Source: Acidimicrobiaceae bacterium
GTDB lineage: Bacteria; Actinomycetota; Acidimicrobiia; Acidimicrobiales; RAAP-2
Direction: 5' to 3'
Length of the DNA: 64,000 nt
Assembly (NCBI GenBank): GCA_027449885.1
Contig: DAIDKS010000016.1
Location: 1-64,000, forward strand
The translations under genes were made by a program, and so were the position numbers. Below, one piece after another: positions 52,553-60,364 of the stretch (the stretch's first letter is position 1; each line of letters starts with the position of its first letter). Below the pieces are notes generated by a model. That model ran no database searches and was not told where the DNA came from. It saw nothing but the letters and a program-made list of their open reading frames with translations.

Positions 52553-53167
52553 TCACCACCCCCGCGCGACCCACTCCGCCAGGTGGGGTCGCTCGGTGCC
52601 GATGGTGGTCTGCTCCCCGTGTCCGGGCCAGACGATCGTCGCGTCGGGGAGGACGAAGAGTCGTTCCTCGATCGACCGGATGATCGTCGGAAAGTCACCC
52701 CCGGGGAAGTGGGTCGCCCCCGGCCCACCCGGGAAGAGGGTGTCGCCGGCGAAGAGGAGCGGGCTGCCCGCGGCCGTGAGACACGTCGAGCCCGGCGTGT
52801 GCCCCGGGGTGTGGTGTGCCACGAGCCGGAGGGCGCCGACGGGGATCTCCACCCCGTCGTCCAGGTGGCGGGTGGGCGTGGACACCAGGGCCGCGTCGGC
52901 CCCGTTCATCCACGCGGGTCGTCCGGTGGGGGAGAGGCGCTCGAGCGCGCCGACGTGGTCCGCGTGGCCGTGCGTGACGACGACCGTGGTCACGCGGTGA
53001 CGCGCGGCGAGGGAGGCGAGGCCGTCGGGATCGTCGGCCGGGTCGATCAGCACCGACTCGCCGGTCCGCCGACAGGTGATCACGTAGACGTTGGTCGACA
53101 GCGGGCCGACGACCGCGCGGCGGACCTCGAGGGCGCCGTCACTCCAGATGGGGGTCGCGTCCGTCAC
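52553..53167 (-). CDS. metallo-beta-lactamase-fold hydrolase (glyoxalase II-like)
   Basis: Seen: 204 residues with the zinc motif THGHADH, later LVAHHTPGHTPGS, LLFAGDTLF and WPGHGEQTT, i.e. all five MBL motifs. Known: this family includes glyoxalase II-like thiolesterases and persulfide dioxygenases that act in the cytosol. The sequence does not decide between them; the suf genes next to it make a sulfur-related role attractive but unproven. Confidence 0.85.
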   Translation of the reverse strand: MTDATPIWSDGALEVRRAVVGPLSTNVYVITCRRTGESVLIDPADDPDGLASLAARHRVTTVVVTHGHADHVGALERLSPTGRPAWMNGADAALVSTPTRHLDDGVEIPVGALRLVAHHTPGHTPGSTCLTAAGSPLLFAGDTLFPGGPGATHFPGGDFPTIIRSIEERLFVLPDATIVWPGHGEQTTIGTERPHLAEWVARGW

Positions 53168-53262
53168 GGTCCCAGGCTGTCACAGCCCCGGACGGCGGTG
53201 GGCGCTTTGGCTAGTCTCCTGAGTGACACCGCCTACTGGCGGGTAGGGATCGAGGGTGGACG

Positions 53263-54378
53263 ATGAACTTTGGCTTTACCGAAGAGCAGGAGGAGCTGCG
53301 GCGCATGGTGCGGCGATTCCTCGAGGAGAAGTCGCCCGAGACCGAGGTGCGCCGGTTGATGGCCACCGAGGAGGGCTACGACCCCCAGGTGTGGCGACAG
53401 ATGGCCGACGAGCTCGCGCTGCAGGGCCTGGGCATCCCCGAGGCGTACGGCGGCCAGGGATTCGGACCGGTCGAGCTCTACGTCGTGTTCGAGGAGATGG
53501 GCGCGTCCCTCTACTGCGGCCCCTACTTCTCGACGGTGGCCCTCGCGGCGCCCGCCCTGGCACTGGTGGGAACCGAGGACGACCGTGCGACGTGGCTGCC
53601 CGGGATCGCCGACGGATCGACTATCGCGACCCTCGCCCTGACCGACGACATGGGGGCGTGGGACCTCGCCGCGACGTCGACCACGGCCCAGCGCGCGGGC
53701 GACGGGTGGACGGTGTCGGGAGTGCGCAACTACGTCACCGACGGAACGGTCGCGAACCTCATCCTCGTGCCGGCGATGACCCCAGCGGGCCTCTCCCTCT
53801 TCGCCGTGCGGGGCGACGCGCCGGGGCTATCGCGCGAGAGCCTGCCCACCATGGACCAGACGCGCAAGCAGGCGCGCCTCGTCCTCGAGCGCGTACCGGC
53901 GGAGCTCGTCGGGGTGGACGGTGCGGCGGCTCCGGGCTTGGAGACGACCGTTCAGACGGCGGCCGCGATGCTCGCCGCCGAGCAGGTCGGAGGCTCCCAG
54001 CGGGTCCTCGACAACGCCGTCGCCTACGCGAAGACGCGTGTCCAGTTCGGGCGTCCCATCGGGTCGTTCCAGGCCATCAAGCACAAGTGCGCCGACATGC
54101 TCCTGGACGTGGAGTCGGCCAAGTCGGCCGCGTACTACGCGGCCTGGGCGGCCCAGGAGCGCAACGACGAGCTGCCGGTCGCGGCGAGCCTCGCCAAGTC
54201 CTTCTGCTCCGAGGCGTACTTCCACTGCGCGGCGGAGAACATCCAGATCCACGGCGGCATCGGCTTCACCTGGGAACACCACGCGCACCTCTACTTCAAG
54301 CGAGCGAAGAGTTCCGAGCTGCTGCTCGGGGACCCGGCGTATCACCGCGAGTTGATCGCCCAGCGTTTGGGGATCTAA
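53263..54378 (+). CDS. acyl-CoA dehydrogenase
   Basis: Seen: 371 residues. NFGFTEEQEELRRMVRRFLE at the N-terminus, ALTDDMGAWD, a flavin-contact region, FGRPIGSFQAIKHKCADM, and HGGIGFTWEHHAHLYFKRA. The C-terminal end lacks the YEG Glu, as in ACADs whose catalytic base lies elsewhere (isovaleryl/long-chain type or steroid-degradation FadE type). Known: FAD-dependent acyl-CoA oxidation. ATG 53263 follows GAGGGTGG. It is seven bases before the alpha/beta hydrolase gene and is likely cotranscribed. Confidence 0.88.
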   Translation: MNFGFTEEQEELRRMVRRFLEEKSPETEVRRLMATEEGYDPQVWRQMADELALQGLGIPEAYGGQGFGPVELYVVFEEMGASLYCGPYFSTVALAAPALALVGTEDDRATWLPGIADGSTIATLALTDDMGAWDLAATSTTAQRAGDGWTVSGVRNYVTDGTVANLILVPAMTPAGLSLFAVRGDAPGLSRESLPTMDQTRKQARLVLERVPAELVGVDGAAAPGLETTVQTAAAMLAAEQVGGSQRVLDNAVAYAKTRVQFGRPIGSFQAIKHKCADMLLDVESAKSAAYYAAWAAQERNDELPVAASLAKSFCSEAYFHCAAENIQIHGGIGFTWEHHAHLYFKRAKSSELLLGDPAYHRELIAQRLGI

Positions 54379-54385
54379 GCGCCCC

Positions 54386-55129
54386 GTGCTCGTCCACGAG
54401 CAACTCACCTCCGACCACGCCCACCTCGATCTGCGGATCGCGACGGCCGCGACGCGACCCGCCAGTGGTCACGTGCTGATCCTGGTGCACGGCCTGCCGC
54501 GAGCCACCGGCATGGGCCGCCAAGCCGCGGGACTGCTGCCGGAGCTCGCCGAGCACCTGGCCGCCGAGTCGGGCTGGACCGTGGCGACCGGCACGCTCTC
54601 GGGGGTCGGCACGAGCACCGGGACCTTCTCGGCGCGACAGTGGCGTCAGGACCTCGGGCGCATCATCGATCGGATGGACGACGGGACCCGGCGCATCTCA
54701 CTCGCGGGCTTCGGCTTCGGGGGCTCGCTGTCGCTCGCCGTGGCGGCCGACGACGACCGCGTGCGCAGCGTGGCGACCTTCGCCGCACCCGCCCACCTCG
54801 AGCCGTGGTGCGGACCGGCCGCGACCTTCCGCGAGCGAGTGGTCGAGGCCGGGGTCGTCGGCGACGACCCCCCCCTCCCCGCCGAGCAGCTCTGGGCCGA
54901 CGTCATGGACGTCAATCCGCTCTCGGCCGTGGGTCGAGTGGCGCCGCGTCGGCTGCTTATCGGCCACGGGACCGACGATGTCGAAGTCCCGCCGAGCGAC
55001 GCCCGCGACCTGGTCGCCGCGGCGGACGGGCACGCCGAACTCCGTCTCATCCAGGGCGCGGGCCACCAGTTGCGCGCCGATCCCCGCATGGTCGCCACCC
55101 TCCTCGGATGGCTCGATCGACACCGTTAG
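54386..55129 (+). CDS. alpha/beta hydrolase
   Basis: Seen: 247 residues. LILVHGLPRATGMGRQA gives the oxyanion loop after strand 3. The nucleophile elbow region reads AGFGFGGSLSLA, where Gly replaces the Ser of G-x-S-x-G at the first position; whether the Ser in GGSLS is the nucleophile is unclear. IGHGTDDVEVPPSD supplies a likely Asp and GAGHQLRAD the catalytic His. Known: very broad family. It is coupled to the upstream acyl-CoA dehydrogenase and may be a thioesterase, which is inference. Confidence 0.72.
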   Translation: MLVHEQLTSDHAHLDLRIATAATRPASGHVLILVHGLPRATGMGRQAAGLLPELAEHLAAESGWTVATGTLSGVGTSTGTFSARQWRQDLGRIIDRMDDGTRRISLAGFGFGGSLSLAVAADDDRVRSVATFAAPAHLEPWCGPAATFRERVVEAGVVGDDPPLPAEQLWADVMDVNPLSAVGRVAPRRLLIGHGTDDVEVPPSDARDLVAAADGHAELRLIQGAGHQLRADPRMVATLLGWLDRHR

Positions 55130-55154
55130 GAGGGTGCGCGCGCCCCGAGTGGGG

Positions 55155-55160
55155 CAGAAT
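55155..55160 (+). promoter_or_regulatory. -10 element of leaderless Rrf2 gene
   Basis: CAGAAT with a six-base gap to GTG 55167; no ribosome binding site. The same six-base gap GTCACC precedes the small gene at 45199. Confidence 0.45.
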
Positions 55161-55166
55161 GTCACC

Positions 55167-55625
55167 GTGCAGATTCCCGCGAAGGCCGAGTACGCCGTTC
55201 GAGCGCTCCTGACCCTGGCGGCCAGCGACAGTTCCGTGAGCGCCGAGAACCTCGCGGCCCAGCAGGCGCTGCCCGCCAAGTTCCTCGGGGCGATCCTCTC
55301 GGACCTCCGTCGCGGCGGACTGGTCACCAGCCAGCGTGGGCCTGACGGGGGCTTCCGGCTGGCCCGGGATCCCGACGCGATCTACATCGCCGACGTCCTG
55401 CGGGTCGTGACCGGCCCGATGGCGGGCGTGCGGGGAATGCGACCCGAGACCCTCCAGTACGAGGGCGAAGCCACCCACCTGCGTGACGTGTGGGTAGCCG
55501 TTCGGGCGGCTCTGCGGGAGGTCCTCGAGCACGTGACGCTCGGACAAGTCCTGCGCGGGGAGCTACCCGAGGCGGTGACCCGATTCACCGCCGACCCGGA
55601 CGCGTGGATCACTCGCAAGATATGA
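55167..55625 (+). CDS. Rrf2-family transcriptional regulator without cysteines
   Basis: Seen: 152 residues from GTG 55167. Winged helix of the Rrf2/IscR/NsrR family: AKAEYAVRALLTLAAS, LAAQQALPAKFLGAILSDL, and the wing GLVTSQRGPDGGFRLAR. The three Cys that hold an Fe-S cluster in IscR and NsrR (around the DxxWxxV region, here LRDVWVAV) are absent. Known: Rrf2 proteins often regulate Fe-S assembly genes, and the suf genes lie in this window. This member must sense something else or be non-sensing. It is translationally coupled to rnhA (ATGA). Confidence 0.85.
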   Translation: MQIPAKAEYAVRALLTLAASDSSVSAENLAAQQALPAKFLGAILSDLRRGGLVTSQRGPDGGFRLARDPDAIYIADVLRVVTGPMAGVRGMRPETLQYEGEATHLRDVWVAVRAALREVLEHVTLGQVLRGELPEAVTRFTADPDAWITRKI

Positions 55626-56071
55626 CCCGGGTCCATACGGACGGGTCCTGCCGTGGCAATCCGGGACCCGGAGGCTGGGCGTGGGCCCTCGACGGGGAGC
55701 ACTACGCGAGTGGCGCCGCGGCGCACACGACGAATCAGCGCATGGAGATCACCGCGGTGCTCGAGGCCCTGCGCTCGCTCGACGGTGGCGACATCGAGGT
55801 CGTGAGCGACTCGACCTACGTCGTCAAGTGCTTCAACGATCGATGGCACGTCGGCTGGCGCCGGCGGGGGTGGAAGAACTCCCAGGGCCAGCCCGTGGCC
55901 AATCGCGACCTGTGGGAGCCGCTCCTCGACCTCGTGCTGGACTCGGGTCGACGGGTCCACTTCACGTGGGTGAAGGGTCATTCCGGTGATCCCATGAACG
56001 ACTTCGTCGACGCGCTCGCGACTCGAGCCGCCGACCAGCAGCGAGGAGAGTCGCGGCGTCACCACGAGTGA
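55622..56071 (+). CDS. rnhA: ribonuclease HI
   Basis: Seen: 149 residues from ATG 55622 (ATGA overlap). All four catalytic acids: Asp in VHTDGSCRGNPGPGG, Glu in RMEITAVLEAL, Asp in VVSDSTYVVKC, and Asp in DFVDALATRAA; the basic handle RRRGWKNSQGQP is present. Known: cleaves RNA in RNA-DNA hybrids. The pairing with an Rrf2 regulator is unusual. Confidence 0.95.
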   Translation: MTRVHTDGSCRGNPGPGGWAWALDGEHYASGAAAHTTNQRMEITAVLEALRSLDGGDIEVVSDSTYVVKCFNDRWHVGWRRRGWKNSQGQPVANRDLWEPLLDLVLDSGRRVHFTWVKGHSGDPMNDFVDALATRAADQQRGESRRHHE

Positions 56072-56135
56072 CGCCTCACGGTCCTCGAACATTAGGATTT
56101 CCCAGGTAATTGGTAATCAGGTGAAGGGACCGGCC

Positions 56136-57551
56136 GTGGCGAACGAGGTGCAGGAATTCGACGTAGTGATCGTCGGCGGCGGACCCGGAGGCTACGCCGC
56201 TGCCCTCTACGGCGCGGCGGCCGGACTGTCCATCGCCATGGTCGAGCGGGACAAGGTGGGCGGCACGTGCCTCCACCGCGGATGCGTGCCCGCGAAGGAG
56301 TTCCTGGAGACGGCCCACGTCCGGCGCACGCTGGAGCACGCGGGGGCGTTCGGATTCCAGACCGGTGACGTCGCGGTCGACTTCTCGGTCAGTCAGGCTC
56401 GCAAGAACGACGTGGTCGGACGCCTGCACAAGGGACTGAGCGGCCTTCTGAAGGGTCGCAAGGTGACGATCTTCGAGGGCACCGGCCGCCTCGAGGCCGA
56501 CCTCACGGTCAGCGTCGCCGACGGCGCCGACGCGGGCGTCGTCGCGCGCGGCCGTCACGTGATCCTGGCCGCTGGCTCGGTGCCGCGCACGCTGCCCGGA
56601 TTCGATGTCGACGGCCAGTTCGTCGTGACGTCGGACGAGTTCCTCGACCTCACGAGCCTGCCCGCTCGCGCGGTCGTGATCGGCGGCGGGGCCATCGGAT
56701 GTGAGTTCGCGTCGATGCTGTCGGACATGGGCAGCGCGGTCACCATCCTCGAAGGTCTGCCGACGATCCTGGCCGGCTGCGACGCCGACGTCGTGAGCGT
56801 GGTGCAGCGCGCCTTCAAGAAGCGGGGCATCGAGGTCCGCACGGGCGTCACGGTGGCCGGGCACGCCCCGCAGGGCTCCTCGACCACCGTGCGCGTCGAG
56901 GGGGGCGACGACGTCGAGACCGACATGGTCGTCCTCGCCATCGGCCGACGCCCGCGCACCGAGGGCCTCCTCGCGGAGGGCACCGGGGTCGAGGTGAACG
57001 AGAAGGGCTTCGTCGTGGCCGACGCGATGATGCGTACCGCGAACCCGAAGGTGTTCGCGATCGGTGACGTGGTCGCCAACACGCCCCAACTGGCTCACGT
57101 CGGCTTCGCCGAGGCCATCGTCGCGATCAAGACCATCCTCGGTGAGCCCGTCGTACCGGTCGACTACGACCGAGTGCCGTGGGCGATCTACTCGAATCCC
57201 GAGGTGGCCTTCGTGGGACTCTCCGAGGCGGCCGCCAAGGAGCGGGGCTACGAGGTCGTGGTGAAGAAGGACCCCTTCGGCGGCAACAGTCGCGCCCAGA
57301 TCATCGGCGACACCGATGGGGTCGTGAAGGTGATCGCGGAGAAGCGCCCCGACGGCTCGGCGGGCCAAATCCTCGGTGTCCACATGGCCGGTCCGTGGGT
57401 GACCGAGCAGCTGAGCGGGGGCTACTACGCGGTGAACTGGGAGGCGACGGCGGAAGAGGCCGCTGCGCTGATCCAGCCGCACCCGTCCCTGTCGGAGACC
57501 TTCGGCGAGACGCTGTTGGCCCTAGCTGGTCGGGGGCTCCACGTTGGCTGA
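56136..57551 (+). CDS. lpd: dihydrolipoyl dehydrogenase
   Basis: Seen: 471 residues from GTG 56136, supported by GAAGGG seven bases upstream; GTG 56121 is in frame but has no such site. FAD motif VVIVGGGPGGYAAAL, redox pair GGTCLHRGCVPAK, NAD motif VVIGGGAIGCEFA, FAIGDV, and the C-terminal HPSLSETFGETL with the active-site His. Known: the E3 of 2-oxo-acid dehydrogenase and glycine cleavage complexes, reoxidising dihydrolipoamide. Its stop overlaps the next gene by eight bases. Confidence 0.95.
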   Translation: MANEVQEFDVVIVGGGPGGYAAALYGAAAGLSIAMVERDKVGGTCLHRGCVPAKEFLETAHVRRTLEHAGAFGFQTGDVAVDFSVSQARKNDVVGRLHKGLSGLLKGRKVTIFEGTGRLEADLTVSVADGADAGVVARGRHVILAAGSVPRTLPGFDVDGQFVVTSDEFLDLTSLPARAVVIGGGAIGCEFASMLSDMGSAVTILEGLPTILAGCDADVVSVVQRAFKKRGIEVRTGVTVAGHAPQGSSTTVRVEGGDDVETDMVVLAIGRRPRTEGLLAEGTGVEVNEKGFVVADAMMRTANPKVFAIGDVVANTPQLAHVGFAEAIVAIKTILGEPVVPVDYDRVPWAIYSNPEVAFVGLSEAAAKERGYEVVVKKDPFGGNSRAQIIGDTDGVVKVIAEKRPDGSAGQILGVHMAGPWVTEQLSGGYYAVNWEATAEEAAALIQPHPSLSETFGETLLALAGRGLHVG

Positions 57552-58734
57552 CGTCACCCTCCCGTCGCTCGGCGAGTCGGTGACCGAGGGAATCATCACG
57601 CGTTGGTTCAAGAAGGTCGGCGACGCCGTCGCTCGTGACGAGCCGCTCTTCGAGGTCTCGACGGACAAGGTGGACTCGGAGATGCCGTCGCCGGCCGCCG
57701 GCGTCCTCGTGGCGATCCTCGCGGACGAGGGCGACACGGTGGAGACGGGCTCGCGCGTCGCCGTCATCGACGAGGGGGCGACCGCCGCGGCCACCCCCGC
57801 GTCACCCGCAGCCGCGGCCGCTCCCGCTCCCGCTCCGGCGACCCCGGAGCGGCCCGCGGCTCCCACGCCGAGTGTCGCCGCATCGTCCGACGGGCCCGTC
57901 GGCGTCGTGATGTCGCCGGTCGTGCGTCGCATCCTGGCGGACGGTGGCGTCGACCCGTCCCGCGTGCGGGGGTCGGGGCCCGGTGGCGCCGTCACGCGAC
58001 GCGACGCCGAGCGGGCGGTGGCACAAGGGCCCAGTGACGAGGTGGTCGTCGAGCTCACGCACGGTCAGCGGCGCATGGGGCAGCACATGGCCCTGTCGCT
58101 GCAGGTCGCGCCGCACGGCTTCGTCGCGATCGAGGTCGACGCGTCCGTGTTCGATCGACTCGACGGCGTCGGCCGTGTCTCTCGCGACGGTGTCCCGATC
58201 CCGGACGAGGTGGTCGTCGGCCTCGCGGCCGTTCGGGCCCTGGGTGAGTTCGAGGTCCTGAACGCGACCTACGCCGGGGACGAGCTGGTGATCCATCGCA
58301 CGGTCAACCTCGGCTTCTTGCGCGAGGTCCCGCGCGACGGATTGCTGGTGCCCGTGGTGCACGCCGCGGCGGGACTGACCCTGCGGGCGCTCGCCCGCCG
58401 GTCGGCCGACCTCGCCGAGCGCGTCGCCACTCGGCAGCTGAACACCGACGACCTCATGGGGGGGACCTTCACCCTGGTGGGGCCGACGGGCGGTGCGACG
58501 CTCGTCCACGTGCCGATCATCATCCAGCCCCAGGTCGCGATCCTCGCGATGGGTGCCGTGCGTCGCGTCCCGGTCGTCGTCGAGCGCGACGGCCAGGTCA
58601 TCGTGGAGCCCGGGCGTCGGGTCGTGCTGGGCCTCTCCTTCGATCAGCGAGTCTGCGAGCCGTTCGTCGCTACCGCCTATCTCGAGAGGGTGGCGGAGCT
58701 GCTCGCCGGACTCGACATCGAGAGCGAGCGCTAG
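57544..58734 (+). CDS. 2-oxo-acid dehydrogenase E2-like protein, active-site motif degenerate
   Basis: Seen: 396 residues from TTG 57544. One lipoyl domain (ETG...STDKVDSEMPS, lipoyl Lys42), an Ala/Pro-rich linker, a peripheral subunit-binding domain (VMSPVVRRILADGG...GSGPGGAVTRRDAE) and a C-terminal acyltransferase domain. In active E2 proteins this domain ends in D-H-R-x-x-D-G; here it is FDQRVCEP (Gln368 for His, Glu-Pro for Asp-Gly). The S-N-x-G strand is also changed. Inferred: lipoyl and E3-binding roles are possible, but acyl transfer by the standard mechanism is doubtful. It lies between lpd and the lipoate-synthesis fusion. Confidence 0.82.
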   Translation: MADVTLPSLGESVTEGIITRWFKKVGDAVARDEPLFEVSTDKVDSEMPSPAAGVLVAILADEGDTVETGSRVAVIDEGATAAATPASPAAAAAPAPAPATPERPAAPTPSVAASSDGPVGVVMSPVVRRILADGGVDPSRVRGSGPGGAVTRRDAERAVAQGPSDEVVVELTHGQRRMGQHMALSLQVAPHGFVAIEVDASVFDRLDGVGRVSRDGVPIPDEVVVGLAAVRALGEFEVLNATYAGDELVIHRTVNLGFLREVPRDGLLVPVVHAAAGLTLRALARRSADLAERVATRQLNTDDLMGGTFTLVGPTGGATLVHVPIIIQPQVAILAMGAVRRVPVVVERDGQVIVEPGRRVVLGLSFDQRVCEPFVATAYLERVAELLAGLDIESER

Positions 58735-60360
58735 ATGCTGCGTCGTCGTCACGTGGGACGGGTGCCGTTCGCCGAGGCGAACGACTTCCAGCGAGCGTTG
58801 CTCAACGCCGCGGACGACTACGTCATCGTGATGGAGCACCCGCCGACGTACACGCGTGGCGTACGGGCCACCGACGACCACTTCCTCGTCCCCCTCGCGA
58901 GTCTCGACGCGGTGGTGGTGGACGCCGATCGCGGAGGTGACGTCACCTACCACGGACCCGGCCAGGTCGTGGCGTGGGCGGTCGTCACCGTGGCCGACGA
59001 CCCCGGGGCGGGGCGCGAGCACGTGCGCCGACTCGAGGATGCCGTGATCGACACCGTCACGTCGTTCGACCCCGAGCGCCGGTTGGGGGAGGTCGGGCGT
59101 CTCGATGGGTATCCCGGTGTGTGGGTCCACCTCGACGGTCGACCCGCGAAGATCGCGGCCGTCGGCGTGCGCACCGAGCGTGATCGTGAGGGTCGACGCC
59201 GCACCCTGCACGGTGTGGCGCTAAACGTCGACGTCGACCTCGCGGCGTTCTCACTCATCGTGCCCTGCGGCATTCCCGACAAGCCGGTGACGTCACTGCA
59301 GCGCGAGGGCCTCGTCGTCACGTCGCGCGACGTGGAGGATCGACTCGGCCGGGCGCTCGAGGAGCGCCTCGGCGGGCCGGGCACGGTGGCGTCCGTCGAT
59401 CGGGCTCCCGCCGAAGCCGGAACCGAGCGACCACTGATCCGGCGACTGCGTCGGGCCGGCGTCGACCCCGACGCCGGAATCGACGTGCGCAGCCGTAAGC
59501 CGGACTGGTTGCGCGTCGAGGCCCACATGGGCGAGCGCTACGGCGCGTTGCGACGCCTCACCGAGGACCTCCGCCTGGTCACGGTGTGCGAGGAGGCGGG
59601 CTGCCCCAACATCTTCGAGTGCTGGGACGCCGGCACCGCGACCTTCATGGTGAACGGCGAGCGGTGCACGCGGGCGTGCGGGTTCTGTCTCGTGGATACG
59701 CGCAAGCCCCTCGCCCTCGACCCCACCGAACCAGATCGAGTCGCGGAGGCGGTGGTCCGTCTCGGACTGCGCCACGCCGTCGTCACCTGCGTCGCCCGCG
59801 ACGACCTGGCCGATGGCGGGGCCGGAGCCATCGCCCGCACGATCGCCGCGATCCGCGAGCGCTCGCCCGAGACGGCGGTCGAGGTGTTGATCAGCGACGT
59901 GAAGGGCGATCCCGACGCGCTCCAACTGATCCTCGACGCCCGACCCGACGTGCTCAATCACAACGTCGAGACCGTGGCGCGCCTACAGCGGGCGGTACGG
60001 CCGAGCGCCGGCTACCTTCGTTCGCTGACGGTGCTCGCCCGAGCCGGGGCTCAGGGGCTGACGACCAAGTCGGGGCTGATGGTCGGCCTTGGCGAGACCG
60101 CCGACGAGGTGGAAGAGACGTTGGCCGACCTCGCGGCCGTCGGGGTCTCGATCGCGACCATCGGCCAGTACGTGCGGCCGACCACGAACCACATCCCGGT
60201 CCAGCGCTGGTGGCGGCCGGAGGAGTTCGACGACCTCGCCGCGCGCGGACGGCGCCTGGGTCTGGCTCACGTCCAGTCGACGCCGCTGACCCGGTCGAGC
60301 TACCACGCCGGCGAGGCGCTGCGCGAGGCGACGCCGGTGGCGGCGCCGTCGCGTCGCTAG
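58735..60360 (+). CDS. lipB-lipA: LipB-LipA fusion (octanoyltransferase plus lipoyl synthase)
   Basis: Seen: 541 residues. LipB half (about 1-215): RGGDVTYHGPGQ, the Lys in PAKIAAVGVR (about 139) and the Cys in VPCGIPDKPVTSL (about 177). LipA half (about 245-541): CEEAGCPNIFEC (Cys285, 290, 296) for the auxiliary cluster and CTRACGFC (Cys311, 315, 318) for the radical SAM cluster, then VTCVARDDLADGGA. Known: LipB puts octanoate on lipoyl domains and LipA inserts two sulfurs, using its auxiliary Fe-S cluster as the source. Normally they are two proteins. The gene starts one base after the E2-like stop, so lipoylation and its target are co-made. Confidence 0.95.
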   Translation: MLRRRHVGRVPFAEANDFQRALLNAADDYVIVMEHPPTYTRGVRATDDHFLVPLASLDAVVVDADRGGDVTYHGPGQVVAWAVVTVADDPGAGREHVRRLEDAVIDTVTSFDPERRLGEVGRLDGYPGVWVHLDGRPAKIAAVGVRTERDREGRRRTLHGVALNVDVDLAAFSLIVPCGIPDKPVTSLQREGLVVTSRDVEDRLGRALEERLGGPGTVASVDRAPAEAGTERPLIRRLRRAGVDPDAGIDVRSRKPDWLRVEAHMGERYGALRRLTEDLRLVTVCEEAGCPNIFECWDAGTATFMVNGERCTRACGFCLVDTRKPLALDPTEPDRVAEAVVRLGLRHAVVTCVARDDLADGGAGAIARTIAAIRERSPETAVEVLISDVKGDPDALQLILDARPDVLNHNVETVARLQRAVRPSAGYLRSLTVLARAGAQGLTTKSGLMVGLGETADEVEETLADLAAVGVSIATIGQYVRPTTNHIPVQRWWRPEEFDDLAARGRRLGLAHVQSTPLTRSSYHAGEALREATPVAAPSRR

Positions 60361-60364
60361 AGCC

